The notes: generated from the sequence alone by a model not told the origin. A stretch of 64,000 nt of DNA from Acidobacteriota bacterium (GCA_020845575.1 JADLFL010000037.1:1-64000), one strand, 5' to 3'; shown: positions 35,647-45,240, counted from the stretch's first letter. Numbers and translations are program-made.

Positions 35647-37002
35647 TTGAGTCACGAAGGGCAGACCGTGTCGCCGGAGACACGAAAGCGACAGATCCTC
35701 GCCGAGGCCGAAGCCGCGGGCGTGAAGTTCCTGCGGCTGCAGTTCACCGACATCCTCGGCGTGATCAAGAACGTCGAGGTGCCAGACCGGCAGTTCGCCG
35801 CCGCGCTCGACGGGCACGTGATGTTCGACGGCGCGTCGATCGAAGGGTTCGTGCGCATCGAGGAATCGGACATGTTCCTCACGCCCGACCTGTCCACGTT
35901 TCGCATCTTCCCCTGGATCGATCCGTCTGGCGAGAAGGTCGCGCGCATCATCTGCGACATCACCAACCCCGACGGCACGCCGTTCACGGGCTGTCCCCGC
36001 CAGACCCTCAAGCGTGCCATCGAACAGGCCAGGTCGCGCGGCTACACCCTCAGCGCCGGCCCCGAAGCCGAGTTCTTCCTCTTCCAGACGCGAGACGACG
36101 AGCCCACCACCGAGACGCACGACGCCGCGGGTTACTTCGATCTCACGCCCGTCGATCAGGGCGAGGACGTCCGCCGCCAGATCGTCCTGATGCTGGAGCA
36201 GATGGGCTTCGAGGTCGAAGCCTCGCACCACGAAGCCGCGTGGGGACAGCACGAGATCGACTTCCGTCATGACGACGTGCTCACGGCCGCCGACAACGTG
36301 AGCACGTTCAGGTTCGTGGTCAAGAACGTGGCGCGCCGCAACGGCGTGCACGCGACGTTCATGCCCAAGCCGGTGTACGGCGTGAACGGGTCGGGCATGC
36401 ACACGCACCAGTCGCTCATGCGCGACGGCGTCAACGTGTTCCACGACCCCGACGGCCCCTTCGCGCTGAGCCGCGTCTGCATGAACTACATCGGCGGCCT
36501 GCTCCAGCACGCCGAGGCGTTCTGCGCGATCACCAATCCGCTCGTCAACTCGTACAAGCGGCTCGTGCCCGGCTTCGAAGCGCCCACCCACATCGCGTGG
36601 TCCGAGCGCAATCGCAGCCCGCTCATCCGCATCCCCGCGCCGCGCGGCGCGGCCACGCGCATCGAGCTGCGCATGCCGGATCCCTCGTGCAACCCGTACC
36701 TCGCGTTCGCCGCGATGCTGCGCGCGGGTCTGGACGGCATCGACAACAACCTCGACCCCGGCGCGCCCGTCAGCAAGAACATCTACAAGATGTCGCACCG
36801 CGAGCGCCGATCGCTGCGCATCGACGAGCTGCCGCCGAACCTCGACGCCGCGCTCGACCAGCTCGAACGGAGCGCGTTGATGCGCGACACGCTCGGCGAC
36901 CACATCTTCGAGGCCTTCCTCGAAGCCAAGCGCCGCGAGTGGTTCGAGTATCTCCAGCAGGTCAGCGCCTGGGAAATCGCGCGCTACCTGAAGGTCTACT
37001 GA
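35647..37002 (+). CDS. Type I glutamine synthetase
   Basis: The 451-residue enzyme combines glutamate, ammonia and ATP to form glutamine. DGASIEGFVRIEESDM, AGPEAEFFLF, ASHHEAAWGQHEIDF, NGSGMHTHQSL and the SYKRLVPGFEAP loop are all present. The length and the RIEESDM form fit the GSI-alpha class, which is not regulated by adenylylation: the usual tyrosine segment (NLYDLP) is missing. TTG at 35647 has AGGAG upstream and was chosen; GTG at 35668 is an alternative. The leader holds the structured repeat. Confidence 0.93.
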   Translation: MSHEGQTVSPETRKRQILAEAEAAGVKFLRLQFTDILGVIKNVEVPDRQFAAALDGHVMFDGASIEGFVRIEESDMFLTPDLSTFRIFPWIDPSGEKVARIICDITNPDGTPFTGCPRQTLKRAIEQARSRGYTLSAGPEAEFFLFQTRDDEPTTETHDAAGYFDLTPVDQGEDVRRQIVLMLEQMGFEVEASHHEAAWGQHEIDFRHDDVLTAADNVSTFRFVVKNVARRNGVHATFMPKPVYGVNGSGMHTHQSLMRDGVNVFHDPDGPFALSRVCMNYIGGLLQHAEAFCAITNPLVNSYKRLVPGFEAPTHIAWSERNRSPLIRIPAPRGAATRIELRMPDPSCNPYLAFAAMLRAGLDGIDNNLDPGAPVSKNIYKMSHRERRSLRIDELPPNLDAALDQLERSALMRDTLGDHIFEAFLEAKRREWFEYLQQVSAWEIARYLKVY

Positions 37003-37023
37003 CCGCCTGCCGATGTAGCAGGC

Positions 37024-37401
37024 ATGGATGGCATGCACGTACTGCTGGCAGACGATGACGAGTCGGTCGCGATGGTGGCGCGGCTGGGTCTACGCCGTGC
37101 GGGCCATACCGTGACGCTGGTCGAAGACGGCGCGTTGGCGCTCGCGGCCGCGCGCGAGGGGCGATACGACGCCGTCGTGCTCGACTGGAGCATGCCCGGC
37201 ATGGACGGTATCGACGTGTGCCGCCACCTGATGGCCGACGCGTCGTGGACGCGTGTGCCGATCGTGTTCCTCACGGCCGCCACGCACGCCGGTGCCGCAG
37301 AGGAGGCTCGTGCCGCCGGTGCCGCCGGCATCGTCGCCAAGCCGTTCGATCCGATGACGGTGGGCGAGGCGATCAGCCGGCTGGTCTCCGCCGCGCCGTG
37401 A
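37024..37401 (+). CDS. Stand-alone receiver-domain response regulator
   Basis: The 125-residue CheY-like protein has the acidic pocket LADDDE, phosphoacceptor Asp54 (VVLDWSMPGMDG), threonine in FLTAAT and lysine in AKPFDP. It has no output domain. It starts 21 nt after the glutamine synthetase gene and may be cotranscribed. Partner kinase unknown. Confidence 0.9.
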   Translation: MDGMHVLLADDDESVAMVARLGLRRAGHTVTLVEDGALALAAAREGRYDAVVLDWSMPGMDGIDVCRHLMADASWTRVPIVFLTAATHAGAAEEARAAGAAGIVAKPFDPMTVGEAISRLVSAAP

Positions 37402-37421
37402 CGCCCCCGCCCGCGCGGCGC

Positions 37422-38468
37422 CTAGGCCACGGCCGCTTCGAGTAAGCGGATACTTCCCTTCTCCGAATCGACTTCGGCCTGTGCACCGATGGGCACGATG
37501 AACTGCCTGTCGATGTGGCCGATCTGCGCGCCTTCCCACGCCGGCACGTTCAACGGCTTCAGGTAGTGGTCGAGGATGTCGCCGATGGTCAGCGATCCGT
37601 AGCTGCCTTCGCCAGGCGTGCACCTGGTGCAGCGGCCGAAGATCACGGCCTTCACCTGCGACAGGATGCCCGCGAGTTTCAGCTGCGCGAACATCCGATC
37701 CACGCGATAGGGCGCTTCCTGCACGTCTTCGAGGAACAGGATTGCGCCGGTGAAGTCGGGCAGCAGTCCCGATCCGATGATGGTCGTCAGCACCGTGAGG
37801 TTGCCGCCGACCAGGCGTCCGCTCGCGCGGCCGGCGACGATCGTCCGGATCCGGTTCTCCACGGGCACGAGGCGATCGCCTGCCGCGAGCGGGTTGGTCA
37901 TCGTCACGGCCTCGCCCTGCATGAGGACGCGACGGAACCAGTCGACGTTGAAGCGGTTCCACTGCGAGGACCCGTTCATGCCGTGGAAGGTGATGAAGCC
38001 GCCCTTCGCGAACACGGGCAGCAGGAGCGCGGTGACGTCGCTGTAGCCGAGCAGGATCTTCGGATTGCGCGCGATGACGTCGAGATCCAGGTGCGGGAGC
38101 AGGCGCGCGCAGCCCCAGCCGCCACGCAGCGCATGCACGGCGTCGACGTCGGGATCGGTGAACATCTCCATCACGTCTGCCGCGCGATCCTCGTCGCGTC
38201 CGGCGAGATAGCCGTGCCGATCGAGCAGGTGCCTGCCGAGCTTCGCCTTCAATCCGAGCACCGCGAGCGACTCGACCACGATGTCGACGTCGATCGGATC
38301 CCACGTGGCCGACGCCGGGTCGACGACACCGACGATGCTGCCGGGGCGAAGGCGGCGGGGTTTGATGATGGCGCGGGGTTGCGCGGCGGCGGTGGTCATC
38401 GACAGCCCTGCCACGGCGGCCGGGGCCACGAGCGTGTGATGCAGGAACGCGCGACGCGTGTTCGGCAT
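37422..38468 (-). CDS. Tat-exported LD-carboxypeptidase (S66)
   Basis: The 348-residue protein cleaves between L- and D-residues in murein tetrapeptides. The Tat-like start NTRRAFLHHTL is followed by the S66 fold: the catalytic serine in GYSDVTALL, glutamate in FLEDVQEAPYR and histidine in GQIGHIDRQF-like EGAQIGHIDRQF. It is divergent from the membrane-protein gene at 38492, with only 23 bp between starts. E. coli LdcA is cytoplasmic, so export would give a periplasmic variant. Confidence 0.88.
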   Translation of the reverse strand: MPNTRRAFLHHTLVAPAAVAGLSMTTAAAQPRAIIKPRRLRPGSIVGVVDPASATWDPIDVDIVVESLAVLGLKAKLGRHLLDRHGYLAGRDEDRAADVMEMFTDPDVDAVHALRGGWGCARLLPHLDLDVIARNPKILLGYSDVTALLLPVFAKGGFITFHGMNGSSQWNRFNVDWFRRVLMQGEAVTMTNPLAAGDRLVPVENRIRTIVAGRASGRLVGGNLTVLTTIIGSGLLPDFTGAILFLEDVQEAPYRVDRMFAQLKLAGILSQVKAVIFGRCTRCTPGEGSYGSLTIGDILDHYLKPLNVPAWEGAQIGHIDRQFIVPIGAQAEVDSEKGSIRLLEAAVA

Positions 38469-38491
38469 GCGCGAGATAGTACCCTGCTCGC

Positions 38492-40198
38492 GTGTCTGCG
38501 CGTCCCGGATCGTCGCGAATCGTCACGCTGGCCGAATGGCCCATCGTCGGGCTGTGCTTCGCGGTGCTGACCGTCGTCGCGTTCTGGCCGCTGCCCGTGC
38601 AGTGGCTGACGCACACGCACGCACACCACGACGCGTTGTTCAACATGTGGCGGCTGTCGTGGATCGCCGAGGCGCTCGCGACGCAGCCGTCGCGGCTGTT
38701 CGATCCCCCGATCTTCCATCCGGCGACGCGCGTGCTGGCGTTCTCGGATGCCGTACTGTTGCAGGGCCTCGTTGCGGCCCCGTGGCTGGCCGCGGGATTC
38801 GCCGTCCTGCCCGTCTCCAACATCGTCCTGCTCCTCGGTCCGTGGATGTCGGCGATGGGGACGTATCTGCTGGTTCGCGACATGCTGCGCGCGTCGGCGG
38901 GCGCGGAGTCGGCGACGCGATGGACCGACGCGCGCGTCGTCTATCCGGCGCTCGTGGCGGGAGCGGTGTTCGGCTTCCTGCCGTATCGGGTGGAGCACCT
39001 GATGCACCTCGAACTGCAGTGGTCGCAGTGGATGCCGCTCACGTGCTGGGCGTTGCTGCGCACGCTGCGCGACGGGCGCATCAGGGATGGCGTGCTGACG
39101 GCCGGCTTCGTGCTCGCACAGTTCCTCAGCTGCATCTACTACGGCATCTTCCTGGTGCTGGCGCTCGCGCTCGTGGCGCCGCTGCTGTTGCTCGCCAGGG
39201 AGCGGGCACGCCTCGGCGCGATCGCGCGCGCGCTGGCGATCGGGGCGGTCGTCTGCGCGGGGCCGCTCGTGGCCTACAGCGCGCCGTATCGCGCGAATCA
39301 GGAATCGCTCGGCGGACGCGGCACCGAAGAAATCGACACGTGGAGCGCCACGCCGGCGAGCTTCATCGCGGCGCCGCCGGACAACCGTCTGTATGGCGGC
39401 ACCGCGGAGTGGGGCAGCGGGGAACGTCGGCTCTGGCCCGGCGCGATCGCGATCGTGCTGGCTCTCGCGGGCGCGTGGAGTGCACGTCGTATCGCGGCGA
39501 CGAGGATGTTCGCGGCGATGCTGATGCTGACGTCGGCGCTGGCGATGGGCACGCACACGCCCGTGTATCGCGTGGTGCTGGCGATCGTGCCGGCGCTGAA
39601 CGGACTGCGCGCGCCGGCGCGGTTCGGGATGGTCGCGGCGCTTGCGCTCGCCGTGCTGGCGGGCCTTGGTGCGGCATACGTCGTGGCGCGCGTGGCGCGC
39701 GGCTGGCGGAGACATGCCGTCGGCGCGGCGTTGCTCGCGTGTCTCGCCGTGGAGTACGCGTCGGTGGTGGGGCCGCTGTACCAGTGGATGCAGCGCACGC
39801 CCGTGTACGCGATGTGGCTCCGCGGACAGCCGTCGGGCACAGTCGTCGATCTCCCGATCGCGCGGGCGCACGCGCTGCCGCAGCATGAAGCGGAGTGGAG
39901 TTTCTACGGCCGCACGCACGGTCATCCGCTGGCCAACGGCTACAGCGGCTACTACCCGCGGGCATATCTCGCGCTGCTCGGGACGATGATCAGGTTCCCG
40001 AACGCGGAGAGCCTCGACGCCCTCCGCGCGCGTGACGTCCGCTACGTCGTGGTCCACGAAGATCGCTACGAACCCGCGGACCTGATCGACTTCGACGCTC
40101 GCCTCCGTGCGACGCCGGGCATCCGGTTGGTCGGCCGTTTCCCGGACCCGACATACCCCGCGGCGATCTACGAGATCGACGTGCCGAATGTCGAATGA
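38492..40198 (+). CDS. Polytopic membrane protein, glycosyltransferase-C-like (paralogue of the 10213-12300 gene product)
   Basis: The 568-residue protein has about ten membrane segments and a soluble C-terminal domain ending in RYVVVHEDRY and a beta-rich tail. Shared motifs with the first paralogue are FWPLPVQWL/WTWPLATGL, HDALFNMWRLSW, IFHPATRVL and AMGTYLLVRD, and the C-terminal domains both contain a PSGTVVDLP/DAVLIDLP strand. Role unknown; it could transfer sugars from lipid carriers. The last residues PNVE and the TGA stop lie in a GAATGNC heptad run. Confidence 0.65.
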   Translation: MSARPGSSRIVTLAEWPIVGLCFAVLTVVAFWPLPVQWLTHTHAHHDALFNMWRLSWIAEALATQPSRLFDPPIFHPATRVLAFSDAVLLQGLVAAPWLAAGFAVLPVSNIVLLLGPWMSAMGTYLLVRDMLRASAGAESATRWTDARVVYPALVAGAVFGFLPYRVEHLMHLELQWSQWMPLTCWALLRTLRDGRIRDGVLTAGFVLAQFLSCIYYGIFLVLALALVAPLLLLARERARLGAIARALAIGAVVCAGPLVAYSAPYRANQESLGGRGTEEIDTWSATPASFIAAPPDNRLYGGTAEWGSGERRLWPGAIAIVLALAGAWSARRIAATRMFAAMLMLTSALAMGTHTPVYRVVLAIVPALNGLRAPARFGMVAALALAVLAGLGAAYVVARVARGWRRHAVGAALLACLAVEYASVVGPLYQWMQRTPVYAMWLRGQPSGTVVDLPIARAHALPQHEAEWSFYGRTHGHPLANGYSGYYPRAYLALLGTMIRFPNAESLDALRARDVRYVVVHEDRYEPADLIDFDARLRATPGIRLVGRFPDPTYPAAIYEIDVPNVE

Positions 40199-40228
40199 CG
40201 AATGACACGGGCCGGGCTTGCCCGGCCC
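40184..40228. repeat. GAATGNC heptads followed by a REP-like palindrome
   Basis: GAATGTC, GAATGAC and GAATGAC lie in tandem at 40186-40206 and supply the stop of the membrane-protein gene. GGGCCGGGCTTGCCCGGCCC follows at 40209-40228. The palindrome is between convergent genes and may act as a terminator. Confidence 0.75.
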
Positions 40229-40237
40229 GTGAGGGCG

Positions 40238-43093
40238 CTACTGCTGCTGGCGGCGTTCGGCCTCCCGCAACTCCGCGAGGGCGCGACCGAGGTTGCGGAT
40301 CTGTTCGCCGTACTGGGCCCAGTCGCCGGCGCGCTGGGCGTCCATCGCGCGACGGTAGTACGTGTCGGCCTGCTGCACGAGCGTGCGCATCTCCGGCGTC
40401 ATGGCCGGCGTCGGCGTGCCGGGCGTCGGGGCCGTGCCTGACGACTGCGTGCCGGTGCCCGCCGGAGTCGTCGTGCCCGGCGCGTCGCCACCGGCCGGCG
40501 TCTGCCTGAGCATCGCGGCCATCGACGCGGCATCGAGCGGCGGCGTTGGCGGCGGCGTCGATCCATCGGCCGGGAACAGGCGGTCGAGCGCCTTGCTCAG
40601 CGTCTCTGCCATCACGATCCGATCCTGGTGCGCGACGATGACGCGATTGAGCTCGGGGATCTGTCCACCGGACGCGCGGAGATAGAGCGGACGGATGTAG
40701 ATGAGCGACTCCTCGATCGGGATCACCAGCAGCGTGCCCTGGATCACCTGCGAGCCCTGCTGGTTCCACAACGTGATCTGCGGGGCGATCGCCTGATCCT
40801 GGTTGATGCGCGCCACCACCTGTCGCGGGCCGAACACCACTTTCTGCTTCGGGAACTGGAAGACCGCGAGCTTCCCGTAGTGTTCACCGTCGCTGCGCGC
40901 GATCATCCACGCGGCGAGGTTGTCCTTCTGCCGTGGCGTGAACGGGAGCATCTGGATGAACTCGGCGCCGCGCTCCCCGGGGAGCTTCATGATCGTGTAG
41001 TACGGCTCCATGCGCACGGGCCTGTCGCCGCTGTCGATCGACGGGATCTCCCACTGGTCTTCCTTGTTGTAGAAGACCGCCGCGCCCTGCATGTGGTATG
41101 TCGCGAACATCGCGGCCTGCACGGCGAAGATGTCCTGCGGATAGCGCAGGCGTTGCCGCAGCGCGGCAGGCATGTCGTCGAGCGGCTGGAGCAGGCCGGG
41201 GAAGATGCGGCCGTACGTCTGCGCGATGGGGTCGGACGGGTCCACGAGGTAGAAGCGCGTGGTGCCGTTGTAGGCGTCGATGACGACCTTGATCGAGTTC
41301 CTGATGTAGTTGATGGAGTTGTTGGACACCGACGTGTTGGCCGCCGACGCGATCGCGCTCGCGTAGGGGTAGCGGCTGCTCGTGGTGTAGGCGTCCTGGA
41401 TCCAGAAGAGCCGACCGTCGGCGATCGCGAGGTACGGGTCCTGATCGTAGGTGAGGAACGGGGCGATCTTGCGCACGCGTTCGCTGATGCGGCGGTAGTA
41501 GATGACGCGGCTGTCGGGCCTGAGGTCGTCCGAGAGCAGCGCCTTGCCGGAGCCGAACCGGATCGCGAACATCAGCTTGCGCCAGAGCGTCCCGATGTCC
41601 ACGCCGCCCGTGCCGCCGTATTCGGTGAAGACGTTGTCGTCGCCAGACGGGTAATGGAATTCTTTCGTGTTCGTGCGCACGAACACGTGGTCGTTCGAGA
41701 GCTCGCCGAAGTAGATCGACGGCTCGGTCACCGTGAGATCCACCGTCGATTCCGGCGGCAGATTCTTGATGAACAGGATCGGCAGGCCCTCGGGCGTGAC
41801 CTCGTTGACGGGGCCGAGCGTGAGGCCGTAGCCGTGCGTGAACGTCAGCTGTTCGTTGATCCACGTCCGGTTGGGCAGGCTGTCGGAGTTCAGCTCGCGT
41901 GCAGACAGCATGATCTGCCGGTACCGGCCGTTGATCGTGTAGCGATCGTTGTCCACCGACACGAAGTCGTAGTACGTGCGGATCTCCTGGATCTGCGAGA
42001 ACGTGTCGAGCAGCGGCTGGTGATCCCACAGCGGCACGTTGTCGATGGTGTCGGTGTTGCGATCGAGGTCGGCGCGCGTGAGCGTCGCGTCGCCGGAGAG
42101 CTGGCGCTCCTCCACGGCGTCGAGCCCGAACGCCTTCCGCGTGGCGGCGATGTTGTGCTGGATGAACGGCGTCTCGCGCACCTGCTCGTTGGGCGCCACG
42201 TAGAAGCGCTGCACCGTGGTGGCGTACACCGTGCCGCCGAGCGAGGCGAGCATGTACCCGCCCACGGCCAGCGCGATGGGCCATTGGCGCGCGCTGAACG
42301 CCTGGATGACGGCGAGCACCGCCCCCGCGAGGCCGACGCCGGCCAGGATGCGCAGCGCGGGGATGCGCGCGTGCACGTCGGTGTACGACGGTCCCGTGAA
42401 GAGCCCCGAGGGCTCGAACAGCCGCTGCGGAATCTCGAGCCAGTCGCCCATCGCGAGCGCGACGAGGAAGAGTCCCACCAGCAGCGACAGGTGGCGGCGC
42501 GTGCTCTCGGTGATGAACACGCCGCGGTCCATGCGCAGGCCGAGGTTGCCCGCCAGCGCGTACGCCACGGCCGTCGTGACGAGCGTGAGCAGGGCGATCG
42601 CGAACAGCAGCCGTTGCGCGAGCGAGAGGAACGGCCACTGGAACAGGTAGAACGACACGTCGCGCCCGAGCACCGGGTCTGCCTGTCCGAACGGCACGGC
42701 CTGCGTGTACGCGAGATAGCTGCTCCATCCCGACGAGGCGTAGCCGGCCAGGAGCAGCGCGAGCAGGCCGGAGATCAGCCACACCACCGGCCGCAGGCGA
42801 CGCGGCTGCAGGGAGATCGTCCGCGGACCTTCGGGTGTGACCACCACGATGTTGCGCAGCGGCACAGCGCTCAGCGCGACGAAGAAGTTGAATGCGAGAA
42901 AGGCACCGGCCAGCACGAACACGACGCTCCCCATCGCCGACCGCGTCGTCAGCGACTTGAGGAAGACGGCGCGATAGCCGACCTCGCCGAACCACAACCA
43001 GTCTGTATAGAACTCCGCGAACGACGGAATCGCCATCAACAGGAACACGGCGAGGGCGATGAGCGGTGCGCGGGAGACGTCTCGGAGAGCCAT
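40238..43093 (-). CDS. UPF0182 family membrane protein
   Basis: The 951-residue protein has about seven membrane segments in the first 320 residues (FYTDWLWFGEVGYRAVFLKS is typical of the family) and a long extracytoplasmic domain. It ends in a proline/threonine-rich and glutamine-rich C-terminal tail. UPF0182 proteins are widespread and of unknown function. The start lies just before a GNAT gene on the same strand. Confidence 0.92.
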   Translation of the reverse strand: MALRDVSRAPLIALAVFLLMAIPSFAEFYTDWLWFGEVGYRAVFLKSLTTRSAMGSVVFVLAGAFLAFNFFVALSAVPLRNIVVVTPEGPRTISLQPRRLRPVVWLISGLLALLLAGYASSGWSSYLAYTQAVPFGQADPVLGRDVSFYLFQWPFLSLAQRLLFAIALLTLVTTAVAYALAGNLGLRMDRGVFITESTRRHLSLLVGLFLVALAMGDWLEIPQRLFEPSGLFTGPSYTDVHARIPALRILAGVGLAGAVLAVIQAFSARQWPIALAVGGYMLASLGGTVYATTVQRFYVAPNEQVRETPFIQHNIAATRKAFGLDAVEERQLSGDATLTRADLDRNTDTIDNVPLWDHQPLLDTFSQIQEIRTYYDFVSVDNDRYTINGRYRQIMLSARELNSDSLPNRTWINEQLTFTHGYGLTLGPVNEVTPEGLPILFIKNLPPESTVDLTVTEPSIYFGELSNDHVFVRTNTKEFHYPSGDDNVFTEYGGTGGVDIGTLWRKLMFAIRFGSGKALLSDDLRPDSRVIYYRRISERVRKIAPFLTYDQDPYLAIADGRLFWIQDAYTTSSRYPYASAIASAANTSVSNNSINYIRNSIKVVIDAYNGTTRFYLVDPSDPIAQTYGRIFPGLLQPLDDMPAALRQRLRYPQDIFAVQAAMFATYHMQGAAVFYNKEDQWEIPSIDSGDRPVRMEPYYTIMKLPGERGAEFIQMLPFTPRQKDNLAAWMIARSDGEHYGKLAVFQFPKQKVVFGPRQVVARINQDQAIAPQITLWNQQGSQVIQGTLLVIPIEESLIYIRPLYLRASGGQIPELNRVIVAHQDRIVMAETLSKALDRLFPADGSTPPPTPPLDAASMAAMLRQTPAGGDAPGTTTPAGTGTQSSGTAPTPGTPTPAMTPEMRTLVQQADTYYRRAMDAQRAGDWAQYGEQIRNLGRALAELREAERRQQQ

Positions 43094-43103
43094 GGGAATC
43101 GGC

Positions 43104-43634
43104 CTATTGTAGGGTGTCTTCCCGTGGTCCCGGTCGCGCGACGTGCCAGACGTCGTGCGTCAGTCCCGCGTGCAGGACGGCTCCGCGCCGGAGCATGCCC
43201 ACCCTGCGCGCCACTCGCTGCGACGGGCCGTTCTCCGGCCTGATCAGGGCCACGATCCGGAGAGCGTCGGTGTGACGCCACGCGAGCCGGATGCAGGCAC
43301 CCGCGGCCTCGGTGGCGTAGCCCTGTCCCCACGCCTCGCGACGGAAGTGGTACCCGAGTTCGAGGTGGGTGGCGCCGCCGAACGTGCGGATTTGCAGGCC
43401 GCAGTCGCCGAGAAAGGCCGACGAGGCCCCCTCGTCGCGCAGCACCGCGAGCAGGCCGGTGCCATGCTCGCGGTACCGATCCATCGTCCGCCAGAGCCAC
43501 TGCGACGCTTCGGTCCGCGTCATCACGCGAGGGAAGTAGCGCATGACGACAGGGTCGGCCAGCATGGCCGCGAGGTCGTCGAGGTGCGCCGGCACGAGCG
43601 GTACGAGCCGCAACCGCGCCGTCAGAAGCGGCAC
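43104..43634 (-). CDS. GNAT-family N-acetyltransferase (RimJ/RimL-like)
   Basis: From GTG 43634 the protein has 176 residues: LTARLRLVPLVPAHL is the family's N-terminal strand, and WGQGYATEAAGACIRLAW is the acetyl-CoA binding segment. RVARRVGMLRRG follows. It probably acetylates an amino group of a protein or small molecule. The start is uncertain; a longer frame would overlap the isomerase gene. It ends 10 nt before the UPF0182 start. Confidence 0.8.
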   Translation of the reverse strand: MPLLTARLRLVPLVPAHLDDLAAMLADPVVMRYFPRVMTRTEASQWLWRTMDRYREHGTGLLAVLRDEGASSAFLGDCGLQIRTFGGATHLELGYHFRREAWGQGYATEAAGACIRLAWRHTDALRIVALIRPENGPSQRVARRVGMLRRGAVLHAGLTHDVWHVARPGPREDTLQ

Positions 43635-43660
43635 GTGCTCGTGCAGGCGGAGTGGAAATG

Positions 43661-44581
43661 TCAGCGCGGGCCCCGCGCCAGGGACTCGAGGTAGGCCAGG
43701 CCCGCCGGGACGTTCCTGTCCGGATCGTGCGACTCCTCCTCGATGATGTGCCACTGCACCGACGTGCCGCGGGCGGCTTCGACGGCGCCCTTCACGTCGA
43801 CTTCGCCCGTCCCGAGCGCCACGCTGCTGTCGTCGGGGGCGCGGCCCGTGAAGTCCTTCTTCGTGCCCTTCTTCATGTCCTTCATGTGCGTGAGCACGAA
43901 CCGATCCGGATACTGCTTCAGCAGCGCGACGGGACTGGCACCGCCGTGGTGCGCCCAGAAGATGTCGAGCTCGAACTTGACGTTCTTCGGATCGGTCTGC
44001 GCCACGATCGTGTCGAACAGGGTCCGGGTCGGCGTGCCGGGCGCGAACTCGAATCCATGCGCGTGGTAGAAGAACTGCAGGCCCTTCGCTGCCGCGTGCG
44101 TACCCGCCGCGTTGAACGCCGCGATGGCCGCCTTCGCGTCATCCGAATCGAAGGTCCCCTCGTGCGGGAACCACGCGTTGCCCACGTACTGCACGCCGAA
44201 GAACTTCGCATCGTCAAGGACCGCGGCCGAGTCCGTGGGGCTGGCGAGGAGCTTGATGTCGGTGTGCATCGAGACGGGCGTGAGGCCGGCCTTCGTGAGT
44301 TCGTCCTTGAACTGCTCGCGCGAGAGGCCGTAGGTGCCGGCCAGTTCCACGAAGGTGAACCCCATGCCCTTGATCTTGGCGAGCGTGGCGGGCACGCCGT
44401 TGGTCTTGAAGCTCTCGCGGAAGCTGTAGAGCTGAAGGGCGACGGGATTCCTGTACAGCGGGGCCTGCGCCGCATGGGCGACCGCGCCGGCCGCCGGCAG
44501 CGGCGTCTCAGGGGCGAGCGCGCCGGCGCCCGCGAGTGCGGTGGCGACGATGGCGACGAGTACGGAGTGACCGAGACGCAT
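43661..44581 (-). CDS. Exported sugar phosphate isomerase/epimerase-like protein
   Basis: The 306-residue protein has a Sec signal peptide (about 1-38) and an AP-endonuclease-2-type TIM barrel, as in xylose isomerase-like proteins. VALQLYSFRESF, VELAGTYG, FYHAHGFEF, KFELDIFWAHHGG and LTHMKDM carry metal ligands. Such secreted barrels are common in sugar-degrading bacteria, with the substrate unknown. AAGGAG lies 9 nt before the ATG. Confidence 0.85.
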   Translation of the reverse strand: MRLGHSVLVAIVATALAGAGALAPETPLPAAGAVAHAAQAPLYRNPVALQLYSFRESFKTNGVPATLAKIKGMGFTFVELAGTYGLSREQFKDELTKAGLTPVSMHTDIKLLASPTDSAAVLDDAKFFGVQYVGNAWFPHEGTFDSDDAKAAIAAFNAAGTHAAAKGLQFFYHAHGFEFAPGTPTRTLFDTIVAQTDPKNVKFELDIFWAHHGGASPVALLKQYPDRFVLTHMKDMKKGTKKDFTGRAPDDSSVALGTGEVDVKGAVEAARGTSVQWHIIEEESHDPDRNVPAGLAYLESLARGPR

Positions 44582-44747
44582 GTGATGAGCTCCTTGTGGC
44601 GAGAACACGACGAGTATATCGACTGCGATGTGCCGGCATCGGGTATGCTCGTGCGCGAATCCTGCAGATGTCCTGTCGCGGCGCTGATACCTGCGAGCAA
44701 GGACCATTGGCCCGCACGTCGGGCCCCTGTGTGAAATGGGAGGCACG

Positions 44748-45215
44748 ATGAACGATGTGAACGAGACCCTCGACGCCGCCAGCCCGGTCGTCGCAGACGT
44801 GGCGACTGCCGCCGTCCCCGAGGCGCCGCCGGCACCTCCTGCGGAGCCGGCAGCCCCGGCGCCGGTTCCGGCCCCCGCAGCGAAGGCGGCCCGGCCGCGC
44901 AAGCGGGCCGTGAAGAAGGCCGCGAAACCGGCGAAGAAGGCCGCGCCCGTGAGGAAGGCGGCGAAGAAGGCCGCGAAGAAGGCCGCAACGAAGGCGCCGC
45001 GTACGCTCAAGCAGGCGGCCAGGGCCGCGAAGAAGGCCGTGCGTACGGCACGCAAGGCCGCGGGCAAGGCCGTCGGGTCTGCGAAGAAGGCCGCCAGGCG
45101 CGCGGCGACCACCGCGTCGCGCCTCGCGAAGAAGGCCGTCCGCGCAGTGAAGAAGGCCGCACCGAAGAAAGCGGCGAAGAAAGCCGTGAAGAAGGTCGCG
45201 CGGAAGAAGCGCTGA
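44748..45215 (+). CDS. Lysine/alanine-rich histone H1-like protein
   Basis: The 155-residue protein has a short acidic head, a proline/alanine hinge (about 25-48) and a long tail of AKKA/KKAAK repeats similar to histone H1 C-termini. It probably binds DNA by charge and helps compact the nucleoid. TGGGAGG precedes the ATG by 5-6 nt. It is alone on its strand; a hairpin with a 10-bp stem (45241-45268) lies downstream. Confidence 0.8.
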   Translation: MNDVNETLDAASPVVADVATAAVPEAPPAPPAEPAAPAPVPAPAAKAARPRKRAVKKAAKPAKKAAPVRKAAKKAAKKAATKAPRTLKQAARAAKKAVRTARKAAGKAVGSAKKAARRAATTASRLAKKAVRAVKKAAPKKAAKKAVKKVARKKR

Positions 45216-45240
45216 CCCGCGTGTCATAGCGGGTCGTATG

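Noticed and set aside
44748-45215. Low-complexity artefact instead of a gene
   Set aside because: The frame has a good ribosome binding site, an acidic head, and a lysine/alanine tail matching bacterial H1-like proteins, so it was kept as a gene.
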